Shown here: in pieces, positions 5,101 through 13,744 of the stretch
Position numbering within the stretch: position 1 is the first letter of the stretch
How the letters are laid out: each line of letters opens with the position of its first letter
Assembly (NCBI GenBank): GCA_017552615.1
Contig: JAFZPI010000031.1
Span: 1 to 36,334, forward strand
Length of the DNA stretch: 36,334 bases
DNA from: Clostridia bacterium
Lineage (GTDB): Bacteria > Bacillota > Clostridia > Christensenellales > Aristaeellaceae
Direction: 5' to 3'
Program-made: the position numbers and the translations under genes
The notes under the pieces: model-generated
The model's input: only the letters and a program-made list of their open reading frames with translations
What the model was told of the DNA's origin: nothing
Databases searched by the model: none

Positions 5101-6924
5101 TTACGCCTGCTGATACCTCCATGCCCTTGCCCTGTCTCCGGCGCTCAGGACTCGCTTGCGCATGCGCAGGGACTTGGGGGTGACCTCGAGAAGCTCGTCG
5201 TCGTCGATGAACTCCAGGCACTCCTCCAGGCTCAGCGGATGGACGCTCACCAAGCGCAGGGCGTTTTCGGAAGCCGAGGCGTTGCGCATGTTGGTGACGT
5301 GTTTCTGTTTGCAGACATTCACGACCAGGTCACCGGGGCGGGCGTTCTGGCCAACGATCATGCCCTCGTAGACTTCCACCTGGGAGCCGATGAACAGCGT
5401 GCCGCGCTCCTGAGCGTAGAAGAGTCCATAGTTGTTGGACTGGCCTGCCTCGTGGGCCACCAGCGCGCCAAAATTCCGGTGCGGAATGTCGCCCTTGACG
5501 GGCTCGTACTTCTCGAATACGGCGGACATGATACCCTCGCCACGGGTGTCGGTCATGAACTCGGAGCGATAGCCGAAGAGGCCGCGACTCGGGACCAGGA
5601 ACTCCAGGCGGACGCGGTCAGAACCGGACATGTGGATCAGTTCGCCGCGGCGGCGGCCGATCTTCTCGATCACGGCACCTGCGCTGGCCTGGGGCGTGTC
5701 GACGACGAGGCGTTCCACAGGCTCGCACTTGCGGCCATCGATCTCCTTGTAGATGACGCGGGGTTTGCTGACCGCGAACTCATAGCCCTGGCGGCGCATG
5801 TTCTCGATTAGGATCGAGAGGTGCAGCTCGCCGCGGCCGCAGACTTCGAACGAATCGGTGGAGTCAGTCTCGTTGACGCGCAGGGATACGTCGGTCTGCA
5901 GCTCGCGCATCAGGCGCGCCCGCAGGTGGCGGGAGGTGACATACTCGCCCTCGCGGCCGGCAAACGGGCTGTCGTTGACGGAGAACGTCATCGTGACCGT
6001 GGGCTCGGAGATCTTCACGAAGGGCAGGCCTTCGACACAGGAGGGGTCACAGACCGTGTCGCCGATGGAGAGACCTTCCATGCCGGAGAGTGCCACGATG
6101 TCGCCCATGCTGACCTCGGTGGCCGGGACGCGCTTCAGGGCGTCGAACTGGTACAGGCCGCTCAGGCGGAAGGGCTGGCTGGTCTTGCCGGTCTCCACGT
6201 TGGTGTAAACGACCTGCATGCCTTCACGGAAGACACCGCGCTGGATGCGGCCTACGCCGATGCGCCCGACGTAATCGGAGTAATCGATGGTGGAGATCAG
6301 GACCTGAGCCGGGCCTTCCGGATCGCCCTCGGGGGCGGGGATGTAGTGGAGGATACTCTCAAAGAGTGGTTTCAGGTCCTCACCGGGCTGTTCGAGGTTC
6401 AGGGTGGCCGTGCCCCTGCGTGCCGAGACGTAGAGGATCGGGTTGTCGAGGGTGCTCTCGTCCGCCTCAAGGTCGATCAGCAGGTCCAGGATCTCAGACA
6501 CGACTTCTTCGCAACGGGCGTCGGGGCGGTCGATCTTGTTGACGACGATCAGGACCTTCAGCTTCAGGTCTAGGGCATGCTGCAGGACGAAGCGGGTCTG
6601 GGGCATGGGACCTTCGAAGCTGTCGACCAGCAGGAGCACGCCGTCGACCATTTTCAGCACGCGTTCCACCTCGCCGCCGAAGTCGGCGTGGCCGGGGGTA
6701 TCGACAATATTGATCTTGTGGCCCATGTAGTGCACGGCGGTGTTCTTTGCCAGGATCGTGATGCCGCGTTCACGCTCGATGTCACCGGAGTCCATGACAC
6801 GGTCCACGGTCTGCTGGTTCTCGTGATAAGCCCCGCCCTGCTTGAGCATCTGGTCCACGAGAGTGGTCTTCCCGTGGTCAACGTGGGCGATGATGGCGAT
6901 ATTGCGGATGTCTTCGCGAATCAT
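5101..6924 (-). CDS. typA: Ribosome-associated GTPase TypA/BipA
   Basis: The translational GTPase has 607 residues, the normal TypA length. G1 is AHVDHGKTT (13-21), G2 RERGITI (51-57), G3 DTPGHADF (75-82) and G4 NKID (129-132). EF-G-like domains III and V follow, and a TypA-specific C-terminus contains [18 protein letters not shown] and SLRMRKRVL. TypA binds the 70S ribosome near the A site and supports 50S assembly and growth under stress or cold. The gene stands alone under a consensus promoter. I see no terminator before the toxin-antitoxin promoter, so read-through into that pair is possible. Confidence 0.97.
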   Translation of the reverse strand: MIREDIRNIAIIAHVDHGKTTLVDQMLKQGGAYHENQQTVDRVMDSGDIERERGITILAKNTAVHYMGHKINIVDTPGHADFGGEVERVLKMVDGVLLLVDSFEGPMPQTRFVLQHALDLKLKVLIVVNKIDRPDARCEEVVSEILDLLIDLEADESTLDNPILYVSARRGTATLNLEQPGEDLKPLFESILHYIPAPEGDPEGPAQVLISTIDYSDYVGRIGVGRIQRGVFREGMQVVYTNVETGKTSQPFRLSGLYQFDALKRVPATEVSMGDIVALSGMEGLSIGDTVCDPSCVEGLPFVKISEPTVTMTFSVNDSPFAGREGEYVTSRHLRARLMRELQTDVSLRVNETDSTDSFEVCGRGELHLSILIENMRRQGYEFAVSKPRVIYKEIDGRKCEPVERLVVDTPQASAGAVIEKIGRRRGELIHMSGSDRVRLEFLVPSRGLFGYRSEFMTDTRGEGIMSAVFEKYEPVKGDIPHRNFGALVAHEAGQSNNYGLFYAQERGTLFIGSQVEVYEGMIVGQNARPGDLVVNVCKQKHVTNMRNASASENALRLVSVHPLSLEECLEFIDDDELLEVTPKSLRMRKRVLSAGDRARAWRYQQA

Positions 6925-6987
6925 GTGTGGTCTCTTCTCTCTCTTCTTCTCTCATTTCATTTCGGCCGCCTGCCGAGCGGCTTATGT

Positions 6988-7016
6988 ATTATAGTGAGGG
7001 GATGGGATGATGTCAA
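6988..7016 (-). promoter_or_regulatory. Consensus promoter of typA
   Basis: TTGACA (7011-7016), a 17-base spacer and TATAAT (6988-6993) on the minus strand, a perfect sigma-A consensus. It lies 6 bases beyond the stop codon of the transpeptidase gene. Confidence 0.92.
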
Positions 7017-7021
7017 GCGAA

Positions 7022-8449
7022 TCAGTACGGGATGCCGAGCTCATCCATCCGGGCGTGGCGCGTTTCCGGGTCATCGATCACGAGGACCTTGGTGTTCTTG
7101 CCGAGGTGCGTCCAGAGCCAGAAGGCGTTGATACCGCCCTCGCCCGATGTGCGGGCGACCCGGATGCAGCCGTGGCTGGCCTTGGTGCCCAGCAGAGGTT
7201 CCTGGATCTCGAGGCCGTTCGGAATGCCGGACCGGGTTCGCCAGCCGACCTGATGGATCAGGTTGGGGCCGTCGATGCGGATGGGATACTGGTAAGTGAC
7301 GCCGTCCGTGGCGAAGCTGTTCCAGCGGGTTCCGGTGAGGTAGGCGCCGGCGCGGGTCTCGCTGTGGAGCAGGTGTTCGCCGGTCACCTGCAGGCCGGTG
7401 GAAACCGTGACCTTGCCGATGCAGTGACCGTCCTGGTAGACCCTGAGTTCCTGAGTGCGCTTGTCGACCAGTACGCCGTAGTGGATGTTGGGCGTGACGA
7501 CCATCAGGTTTTCCTGCTGGACCCAGCCCTCGACGAATTCGCCGCCGCCGTGGTTCCAGGCCCCGACCCGTGCCCAGCCGTCGTCACAGAGTTCCAATAC
7601 GGTGAGGGCTACGGTCGCCCGATAGACATCACCGACGACTTCGGCGCGGACGTTTTTCTCTGCCAGGAGGTGAAGCTTATGCTGTTCATACCCTGTGCCC
7701 ACGATCGCGGGCGCGGTGATGGCCGCCCATACGGCTTCGTCGTCCTCGGGATCATCCGGGAGCACGGAACCGGTGAGGAAGAGTTCCCGGGAGACCGGGT
7801 CTTCGGCGACGAGGGTCAGGGGTGTTTCCACGACCCAGTCCGGGCTGACGCGTGTCCAGGCACGGAGGATGTATTCCCCCGGCTCCAGCGGCGCCCGGGG
7901 ACGCCCCCAGTCCCAGGTGACCTTGGTCGAATCCTTGCCCGGTTTGACCTGCCCGCCCCAGAGCCAGACCGCGTCGCCGCCCCCGGCGGGAACGAGCGAC
8001 ATCTGGACATTTCCCTCGGCACTGACACCGAGCTCCACGCGCAGCGGATCGCCGCCGATGACGTAGGTGGACTGTTCCGGCAGGCAGAGCAGCACCGCGG
8101 ACCGGGGCGTCCGCACCCGGATCTGCTTGTGGGCGTTGACCACCGTCCCGTCCGCAAGGGTAAGCTCCCCGTACAGCTGCACCAGGCCCGCGGTGATCGG
8201 TTCGCCGCCCCAGGAAAGGGCGTGCCAAGTGATGGTGGTTTTCCCGGCCTTGATCGGCAGGTCGGTCACAGCGTCCATATACCCTGCCACATGGATGGTC
8301 AGCAGGCCGGGCTGGTCGCTGGTAACCGTCAGTTCGTTCTCCGCGAAGGGATTGATCCGCCCGTTGGTGATCTGCAGGGCAAAAGCCTGCCCGGTAAAGA
8401 GCAGGAGCAGGAACGCCAATGTGATAAGAAGAACAAAGCGCGTTTTCAT
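7022..8449 (-). CDS. Secreted L,D-transpeptidase (YkuD) with Ig-like and SH3-like domains
   Basis: The 475-residue protein is exported. ATG at 8447-8449 has GGAG 6 bases upstream and is preferred over TTG five codons earlier. Residues 1-24 are a signal peptide (KTRFVLLITLAFLLLLFTGQAFA). Next come beta-rich segments: an Ig/FlgD-like domain at about 25-105, a second at about 115-215, and an SH3-like region at about 240-305 with WARVGAW and EGWV. The C-terminal YkuD domain (about 312-455) has the SHGCIRV active-site motif near residue 425, with the catalytic Cys and the upstream His. YkuD enzymes make 3-3 peptidoglycan crosslinks or attach proteins to the wall; the Ig/SH3 parts probably bind wall or partner. 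Monocistronic, with its own extended -10 promoter. Confidence 0.93.
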   Translation of the reverse strand: MKTRFVLLITLAFLLLLFTGQAFALQITNGRINPFAENELTVTSDQPGLLTIHVAGYMDAVTDLPIKAGKTTITWHALSWGGEPITAGLVQLYGELTLADGTVVNAHKQIRVRTPRSAVLLCLPEQSTYVIGGDPLRVELGVSAEGNVQMSLVPAGGGDAVWLWGGQVKPGKDSTKVTWDWGRPRAPLEPGEYILRAWTRVSPDWVVETPLTLVAEDPVSRELFLTGSVLPDDPEDDEAVWAAITAPAIVGTGYEQHKLHLLAEKNVRAEVVGDVYRATVALTVLELCDDGWARVGAWNHGGGEFVEGWVQQENLMVVTPNIHYGVLVDKRTQELRVYQDGHCIGKVTVSTGLQVTGEHLLHSETRAGAYLTGTRWNSFATDGVTYQYPIRIDGPNLIHQVGWRTRSGIPNGLEIQEPLLGTKASHGCIRVARTSGEGGINAFWLWTHLGKNTKVLVIDDPETRHARMDELGIPY

Positions 8450-8499
8450 CTTGATCTCCGTCAAACCATGATTGGATCCGGTTTCCCGGACGCTTTCCC

Positions 8500-8528
8500 A
8501 TCATAGCATACTCTGTGCGGGATGTCCA
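8500..8528 (-). promoter_or_regulatory. Promoter of the L,D-transpeptidase gene
   Basis: TGGACA (8523-8528), a 17-base spacer and TATGAT (8500-8505) on the minus strand, with TGC before the -10 box. Confidence 0.75.
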
Positions 8529-8601
8529 TGCCGGGATTCGCGATGCTGATTTTCCTACTCGGAGTTTGGGATTTTTTTATTCAGGGATAGTTGTTTTCTG
8601 C

Positions 8602-8607
8602 TACAAT
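8602..8607 (+). promoter_or_regulatory. Extended -10 promoter of the nitroreductase-like gene
   Basis: TGCTACAAT has an extended -10 (TG-N-TACAAT). No good -35 box is found at 16-18 bases. The box lies 38 bases before the start codon. Confidence 0.6.
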
Positions 8608-8644
8608 GCGTCTGTCAATAATTTATCTTTGGGAGGCGATTCTT

Positions 8645-9400
8645 ATGTTCAAGAAACTGACTGCCCTGGCTGTGGCGCTGATGCTGCTCCTGTCCTCGAC
8701 CGCGATGGCCGACACCGTGATCGACACCATCATGAACGCCGGCACCACGCAGGCTTTTACGGATGAGGCGGTTGCCCGTGAAGACATTGAGACCATCCTG
8801 CGCGCCGGCCTGACCGCCGCGAGCGCGATCAACCAGCAGCCCTGGTTCTTTGTCGCGATCACGAATCCGGACCTGGTGGCTGAGATCACAGGTACCGGCG
8901 CGGCTACCGCTCCTGCCGCGGAAGCTCCGGCTGCAGAAGGCGACTCTTCCGGTGCTCCTGCTGGTGAATCTGACGGAGACTCCTCCGGCACTCCTGCCGG
9001 CGATTCCAATGGCGCCTCCTCTGGTGCTCCCGCTGGCGATTCCGCCGGGGCCCCTGCCGCTGCCGCGAGCGGCGCGAAAGCCGGTTTCGGCGATTCCCCC
9101 CTGGCAATCATCATCTACCGCAATGACAGCAGCATGTCCCCGAACGCCGATTTTGACTGCGGTCTCGCGGCCCAGAACATGGTCATCGCTGCCGCGGCTC
9201 TCGGTTACGGTGTGAAGATCGTGTCTTCCCCCACCGGAACGCTGAACGGTGCCAATCACAACGCGATCTGCGAGAAGCTGGGTGTGGATCCCTCGCTGCA
9301 GGCTGTGGCCGTCCTGCTGATCGGCCGCCCGGACCTGGACGCGACCTCCACTGCAACCACCCGCGACGATCTCAATGTGAAGACCGTTATTCTGGAATGA
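8645..9400 (+). CDS. Secreted nitroreductase-like protein with internal repeat segment
   Basis: The protein has 251 residues, started at 8645 because GGGAGG lies 8 bases upstream; the frame is open further up without a site. Residues 1-22 are a Sec signal peptide ending AMA. The rest follows the nitroreductase fold: ILRAGLTAASAINQQPWFFVAIT, DSPLAIIIYRN, LAAQNMVIAAAALGYG, LGVDPSLQAVAVLLIGRPD. Two things are odd. The usual N-terminal RRSxRxF motif, whose arginines hold the FMN phosphate, is replaced by NAGTTQAFT. A low-complexity segment at about 95-145, built from GAPAGDS-like units, is inserted between the helix after QPWFF and the SPLAII strand. Catalysis is uncertain; it may bind another ligand or be inactive. 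Nitroreductases are normally cytoplasmic, so export is itself unusual. Confidence 0.85.
   Translation: MFKKLTALAVALMLLLSSTAMADTVIDTIMNAGTTQAFTDEAVAREDIETILRAGLTAASAINQQPWFFVAITNPDLVAEITGTGAATAPAAEAPAAEGDSSGAPAGESDGDSSGTPAGDSNGASSGAPAGDSAGAPAAAASGAKAGFGDSPLAIIIYRNDSSMSPNADFDCGLAAQNMVIAAAALGYGVKIVSSPTGTLNGANHNAICEKLGVDPSLQAVAVLLIGRPDLDATSTATTRDDLNVKTVILE
8939..9065 (+). repeat. In-frame degenerate repeat encoding GAPAGDS-like units
   Basis: About five imperfect units code for G-(A/T)-P-A-G-(D/E)-S with DSSG linkers. DNA units such as GGTGCTCCCGCTGGCGATTC recur with silent changes, so the repeat is old or under protein-level selection. Confidence 0.75.
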
Positions 9401-9420
9401 TCCCCAACGGTGAGCCCTAT

Positions 9421-9447
9421 GCCCTGCCTGCGAACGGCGGGGCTTTT
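9421..9447 (+). terminator. Terminator of the nitroreductase-like gene
   Basis: GCCCTGCC pairs with GGCGGGGC (8 bp, one T-G pair) across TGCGAAC, followed by TTTT. Confidence 0.7.
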
Positions 9448-9458
9448 CCGTTGCCCCG

Positions 9459-9487
9459 TTGATTCTCTGTGCCAAATGTGCTACAAT
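9459..9487 (+). promoter_or_regulatory. Promoter of rpiB
   Basis: TTGATT (9459-9464), a 17-base spacer and TACAAT (9482-9487) with a TGC extended -10. It is 32 bases before the rpiB start. Confidence 0.75.
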
Positions 9488-9518
9488 AAGGGCAGTCAAT
9501 TTGGAGGAGGGAACGCAC

Positions 9519-9968
9519 ATGATCGCGTTGGCCTGTGACCATACAGGGATGGAGATGAAAGCCCAGCTGGCTGCCATGCTGGAGGAAATGGGCTTGCCAT
9601 GGAAGGATTATGGCTGCTATGAGATGAACCGGGACGACGATTACCCTGTCTTCGGATACCGGGCGGCCAAAGCCGTCGCCGACGGCGAGTGCGACCGCGC
9701 CATCCTGGTATGCGGGACAGGTGTGGGTATCGGCATCGCGGCCTCCAAGGTGAAAGGTATCCGCGCCTGCATCTGCTCCGATGTCTACTCGGCTGAGCTC
9801 TCCAAGCGGCACAACGATTCCAACGTCCTTGCCATGGGGGCGCGGGTGGTGGGTACGGAAGTCGCGAAGATGATCGCCCGGCATTGGCTTACCGCTGAAT
9901 TCGAGGGCGGGCGTCACCAGCGCCGCGTCGACATGATCACCGCCATCGAGAACGGAGAAGCGCTCTGA
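9519..9968 (+). CDS. rpiB: Ribose-5-phosphate isomerase B (RpiB/LacAB family)
   Basis: The 149-residue protein has the normal RpiB length. Motifs are MIALACDHTGMEMK at the start, VCGTGVGIGIAASKVKGIRA (active-site Cys and anion hole) and HNDSNVLAMGARVVG. It interconverts ribose 5-phosphate and ribulose 5-phosphate in the pentose phosphate pathway. The ATG at 9519 follows GGAGGAGGG. LacA/LacB galactose-6-phosphate isomerases share this fold, but they come in pairs and there is only one copy here. The secreted-protein gene starts 22 bases downstream. Confidence 0.93.
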   Translation: MIALACDHTGMEMKAQLAAMLEEMGLPWKDYGCYEMNRDDDYPVFGYRAAKAVADGECDRAILVCGTGVGIGIAASKVKGIRACICSDVYSAELSKRHNDSNVLAMGARVVGTEVAKMIARHWLTAEFEGGRHQRRVDMITAIENGEAL

Positions 9969-9990
9969 GCGCAGGAAGGACGGAACCTCT

Positions 9991-11406
9991 ATGCGGAAAT
10001 GGCTGGTTTTGGCGCTTATAATGGTAATGGCGGCGGTGCTCCCGTTGGCGGCGCACGCCGTGGACGATAAACTCGGCAGTGTGGCCCTGGTAGTTCAGCA
10101 TGACGACGAGGTCCAGGTGGTCGGGATGGCTGTGCTCGTGCAGGCGAAAGATGGCGAGACGTGGATTGCGCCGACCTCCGTCATCCAAACCACCGACTCC
10201 GGCAAACCCGTCAAGGACACCTACCTGATGACGGAGGACGGTCTGGTGGCGATGGTGCTAACGGTGCAGCCGTACGGTAACAGCGGGATCAGTGCACTGA
10301 ACTGCTACGGCCAGCTCGAGCCGGTCGCCGCGCCGATGGCGACAAACCTCGGGGACCCCGAGAGCCAGGCTATCGTCGGCTATCTGGATGACGGCACCCT
10401 GATCAGTTCCGGCGCGTACAACATCGCCAATTGCCCGTTGGAAGGCGGCCTCTCCGGCATGACGCTGACCGCGATGGAGGGTCTGATGCCTGGCAGTGCG
10501 ACGTATGACCGGGACGGAAGGCTCACGGGCATGGTGCTTGCCTCCCTTGGCGAGGGCGAAGGCCGTTATCTCGCTATCGGCGCTCCGGCGCTTAATGCCC
10601 TGCTGAGCGGATGGACGACTCCCGGTCCGGCACCGGAGGCCGAGGAAGAACAAACCACCAAAGCGGAAGACCTGCTGACCTGCGAGTTTGACGGCGGGTA
10701 TCTCACGGTGACGCCTGTGGGAATCAGCACGCCCACGGAACAGAGCATGGCCGTCTACTACATGGATTCCGGGAATGCTTACTATACCTGGCTGACCGAG
10801 GACGCCGGGGCCAAGGAGATTGGCTTCACGCTCCCAGCAGTTCCCGGACGGATAATGATGATCTGGTTCGCCTACGGAAGCGATACCCACGGCGATCAGG
10901 AGTTTGAGAATCTCCTGATGACCCAGGAGCCCCTGGTCATCGAAACGCCGGCCGCTATGCCGATCGACCGGTACGAATACTGGCAGGAGTGCTACCTGTC
11001 TGTCGTTCCGCTCGCCAAAGTGGTCGGGGTTTCTGAGCGCCTTGAGCAAACTGTGGGGCTGACCACGGAGATGCTGACTGATCCGTCCAATAAGCTGTAT
11101 TTCCAAGTGAACAGCCATTATGTCATAACCGAGAACTCAGAGGAATCCCTCCTGGTATGCCTCTACACCCCGGACGACAGCTGCCTGACGGATATCGCGG
11201 GATTCATCTGGGGGCTGGAATACATGGAGCAAGACGATTGGCACGTGGATGTCACTGAGCTCTTTACCTACTATGCGGAGATCAACGACGGTATCCTGCC
11301 CGAGGGTATTTACACCCTGACATATTATATCGGCGAAGACCTTGCCGGCAGCTACAGTTTCACCCTCTCCGACAGCAGCCTGCTTGACGGAGGCGGGGAA
11401 ACCTGA
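9991..11406 (+). CDS. Secreted protein with degenerate trypsin-like fold
   Basis: The 471-residue protein begins with a signal peptide (RKWLVLALIMVMAAVLPLAAHA, cut near residue 23). Residues 28-210 follow the pattern of a trypsin/HtrA-type double beta barrel: WIAPTSVI stands where the catalytic-His strand would be, and MPGSATYDRDGRLTGMVLA where GNSGGPLFNxxGxVIGI would be. Both the His and the Ser positions appear replaced, so it would be a pseudoprotease. The region from 225 on is beta-rich with no family I recognise and no membrane anchor. It lies between rpiB and the iron-type importer genes, one base before the permease start, so it is probably cotranscribed with them. It might bind a ligand for the importer, but it does not look like a class III substrate-binding protein. 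Confidence 0.7.
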   Translation: MRKWLVLALIMVMAAVLPLAAHAVDDKLGSVALVVQHDDEVQVVGMAVLVQAKDGETWIAPTSVIQTTDSGKPVKDTYLMTEDGLVAMVLTVQPYGNSGISALNCYGQLEPVAAPMATNLGDPESQAIVGYLDDGTLISSGAYNIANCPLEGGLSGMTLTAMEGLMPGSATYDRDGRLTGMVLASLGEGEGRYLAIGAPALNALLSGWTTPGPAPEAEEEQTTKAEDLLTCEFDGGYLTVTPVGISTPTEQSMAVYYMDSGNAYYTWLTEDAGAKEIGFTLPAVPGRIMMIWFAYGSDTHGDQEFENLLMTQEPLVIETPAAMPIDRYEYWQECYLSVVPLAKVVGVSERLEQTVGLTTEMLTDPSNKLYFQVNSHYVITENSEESLLVCLYTPDDSCLTDIAGFIWGLEYMEQDDWHVDVTELFTYYAEINDGILPEGIYTLTYYIGEDLAGSYSFTLSDSSLLDGGGET

Positions 11407-11407
11407 T

Positions 11408-12424
11408 ATGACCAGAGAGCGCTTTGCCCCTGTTGCGTACCTGATCCTCACCGCCACGCTGCTGGCGGTGATGGTTTTGTGCGTGTGTGTAGGCAGCGTG
11501 AATGTGCCGCTGGAGGAGACACTGGCGGCCTTTTTCGGTGGGGAAGCCTCGCCCAACCGGACGATCATCCTGACGGTGCGCCTCCCGCGGGTGCTGTGCG
11601 TGGCCCTGTGCGGTGCGGCACTCTCCCTTTGCGGCGCGGCGATGCAGGGCCTGCTGCGGAACCCCCTGGCAGACGGTTCCACGCTCGGGGTCTCCTCGGG
11701 GGCGGCCCTGGGCGCTGTGCTCGCGCTGGCGTTTGGCGTGTCGATCCCCGGTATTCCCTACGCAGGGACGATGGGCATGGCGATGGTCTTTGCCTTCGGT
11801 TCGCTAGGTCTGATTCTTTTCCTGGCCTGGGCCCTGGACCGGACGCTGGCCACGCATTCGATCATCCTGATCGGCGTGATCTTCTCGATGTTCGCTTCGA
11901 GCATGACAAATCTGGTGATTTCGTTTGCCGGGGAAAAAGTGAAATCCATCGCCTTCTGGACGATGGGATCTCTCTCCGGAAGCAATTACGAATACGCGGC
12001 GATTCTGGCGGGAGCGCTGCTGCTGTGCGGGGGGATCATCCTCCTGCATGCCCGGGAGCTGAACGCTTTCGCCGTCGGGGAAGAGAACGCCCGGCATGTG
12101 GGTGTGAATGTCCGGCGGGTAAAGCTGACCGTGATGATCGCCGTGTCGGTGCTCATCGGGGTCTGCGTGTCCGTGGGCGGGACCATCGCGTTTGTGGGCT
12201 TGGTGACGCCGCATATGGCGCGCCTGATCGTCGGGCCCAACCACAAGCGCCTGCTGCCGGCCTCGCTGTTTTCCGGGGCGATCTTCCTGCTGCTGGCGGA
12301 TCTTGCGGCCCGGACCGTGCTGAGCCCAAAGCAGCTTTCGATCGGCGTGGTAACCTCCCTGGTCGGGGCGGTGGCCTTTGTCCTGATCCTGCGGGCGAAA
12401 AGGGGGCGTCATTATGGTGCTTGA
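11408..12424 (+). CDS. FecCD-type ABC transporter permease (iron-chelate or cobalamin)
   Basis: The permease has 338 residues and about ten membrane spans. FecCD/BtuC family motifs are RLPRVLCVALCGAALSLCGA, MQGLLRNPLADGSTLGVSSG, FWTMGSLSG, GTIAFVGLVTPHMARLIVGP and an ELSIG-like KQLSIGVVTSLVG. The start at 11408 sits one base after the preceding stop; earlier in-frame starts lie inside the upstream gene. This family imports siderophores, heme or vitamin B12 as a homodimer with a BtuD/FecE-type ATPase. The ATPase gene overlaps by 11 bases. No binding-protein gene is nearby, so the substrate stays open. Confidence 0.93.
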   Translation: MTRERFAPVAYLILTATLLAVMVLCVCVGSVNVPLEETLAAFFGGEASPNRTIILTVRLPRVLCVALCGAALSLCGAAMQGLLRNPLADGSTLGVSSGAALGAVLALAFGVSIPGIPYAGTMGMAMVFAFGSLGLILFLAWALDRTLATHSIILIGVIFSMFASSMTNLVISFAGEKVKSIAFWTMGSLSGSNYEYAAILAGALLLCGGIILLHARELNAFAVGEENARHVGVNVRRVKLTVMIAVSVLIGVCVSVGGTIAFVGLVTPHMARLIVGPNHKRLLPASLFSGAIFLLLADLAARTVLSPKQLSIGVVTSLVGAVAFVLILRAKRGRHYGA

Positions 12425-13241
12425 AGCCCAGGGCATCACTGTGCGCTACGGTCCACGTACTGTGCTGCGCGACCTCTCTTTCACGCTTGGGACCGGGCAG
12501 TGGTGGATGCTCGTCGGGCCGAACGGCGCCGGGAAGTCCACCCTGATCCGTGCAATCGCCCAAGCCGTCCCCTATGCGGGTACCCTGACCCTGGACGGGC
12601 GGCGGCTGGATGAGATGCGTTCTGTGGAGCGCGCGAGGGAAATCGGGATCTTGGACCAGCAGAACGAGGCAGCCTATGCGTACTCGGTGGAGGAAATTGT
12701 GAGATTGGGCCGCTACGCTCACCGGCGCGGTGCGCTTGGCGCGGATCCCGGCGAGGAGGATGCGGTGAACCGCGCGCTGGCGGTTACTGGCATGGAAGAC
12801 TTTCGAAACACCAGCATCCTGACGCTCTCCGGCGGCGAACGACAGCGGGCTTTTCTGGCGCAGGTCCTGGCCCAGGACCCGCGGCTCCTGATCCTCGACG
12901 AGCCTGTCAACCACCTGGATTTGCCCTATCAGCAGGCGATCTTTGCCCTGATCGGCGAATGGCTCCGGCAGCCGGATCGCGCCGTGCTCTCCGTGGTTCA
13001 TGACCTGAGCCTGGCCCGTCGATACGGCACCCACGCCCTGGTATTGCGCGAAGGGGAATGCCTTGTGCAGGGAGAGGCCAAAGAAGCTCTTTCCAACCGT
13101 GTTTTACGGGAAGCTTACGGCATGGATGTGGCCGACTGGATGAAGGACCTTCTCGGAGAGTGGAAGAAAGGCAAAAAGGATCCCAAACAAAAAGGCAAGA
13201 TAGACAAGAAAAACGACAAAAAGAAATCAAAGAAATCGTAA
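12414..13241 (+). CDS. FecE-type ABC transporter ATP-binding protein with lysine-rich tail
   Basis: The 275-residue ATPase has Walker A GPNGAGKST near residue 37, signature LSGGERQR near 142, Walker B LLILDEPVNHLD and the switch VVHDLSLARRY. These are the features of FecE/BtuD/FhuC proteins. It partners the permease whose end it overlaps by 11 bases. The last 30 or so residues (WKKGKKDPKQK..KKSKKS) are a strongly basic extension not typical of the family; the DNA there is A-rich. The tail could be a membrane- or nucleic-acid-binding extension, or neutral drift at the 3' end. Confidence 0.93.
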   Translation: MVLEAQGITVRYGPRTVLRDLSFTLGTGQWWMLVGPNGAGKSTLIRAIAQAVPYAGTLTLDGRRLDEMRSVERAREIGILDQQNEAAYAYSVEEIVRLGRYAHRRGALGADPGEEDAVNRALAVTGMEDFRNTSILTLSGGERQRAFLAQVLAQDPRLLILDEPVNHLDLPYQQAIFALIGEWLRQPDRAVLSVVHDLSLARRYGTHALVLREGECLVQGEAKEALSNRVLREAYGMDVADWMKDLLGEWKKGKKDPKQKGKIDKKNDKKKSKKS

Positions 13242-13267
13242 ATTTTCCTCCATGTCCTTTCCAAACC

Positions 13268-13296
13268 ATGACAAACCGATTCACATCTGCTATAAT
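13268..13296 (+). promoter_or_regulatory. Promoter of the 13334-14324 gene pair
   Basis: ATGACA (13268-13273), a 17-base spacer and TATAAT (13291-13296) with a TGC extended -10. Confidence 0.8.
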
Positions 13297-13333
13297 ACAC
13301 AGTGAGGACAGACTGCCAAAGGAGGGCTGATCC

Positions 13334-13744
13334 GTGACGTATTTCCCTGAACGTGGCCAAGAGGAGCAGCCCTATCAGCAGCTCTTCCATGAACCGGTCG
13401 TGGACGATACCTTTGCCGAGGATCCGGAGGAGGAGTTCGTCGAGGAAGACGGGTATGTTTTCACGCCGGAGGAACTGGAGAAAGCTGCCGAGGAAACCGC
13501 GTGGCGTGATGTACAGGACGAGGCGCAGCGCGAAAAGCTCCTGGCTCGCCGGGACTTTTTCCGCGCTTCCGTGTGGGTCCGGGACCTGGTGCTGGTAGTC
13601 TTCTTTACTGCCGCATCCCTGCTGTTGGTTTGGTTCATTGTGGAAATGATCCGTATGACCAGCGACGATCTGCGGACCCGTTTCACCGTGCTGGAGAATC
13701 TCAGCAGCGGGACAGGCTTGCCGGGAGGGATCTTCCGTGGCTGA
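13334..13744 (+). CDS. Acidic single-span membrane protein
   Basis: The protein has 136 residues. The GTG start has AAAGGAGG 8 bases upstream. Residues 1-75 are acidic and helical (FAEDPEEEFVEEDGYVF, TPEELEKAAEETAW). One hydrophobic span lies at about 84-105 (WVRDLVLVVFFTAASLLLVWFIV). A short helix follows, ending SSGTGLPGG. I do not recognise a family. There is no signal peptide, so the acidic part should face the cytoplasm. It overlaps the uracil-DNA glycosylase gene by 8 bases and shares its promoter, but a functional link is not evident. Confidence 0.8.
   Translation: MTYFPERGQEEQPYQQLFHEPVVDDTFAEDPEEEFVEEDGYVFTPEELEKAAEETAWRDVQDEAQREKLLARRDFFRASVWVRDLVLVVFFTAASLLLVWFIVEMIRMTSDDLRTRFTVLENLSSGTGLPGGIFRG

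Noticed and set aside
8939-9065. Possible CRISPR-like or tandem DNA repeat
   Set aside because: Units are short, in frame, imperfect and code for GAPAGDS-type peptide; there are no spacers of constant length.
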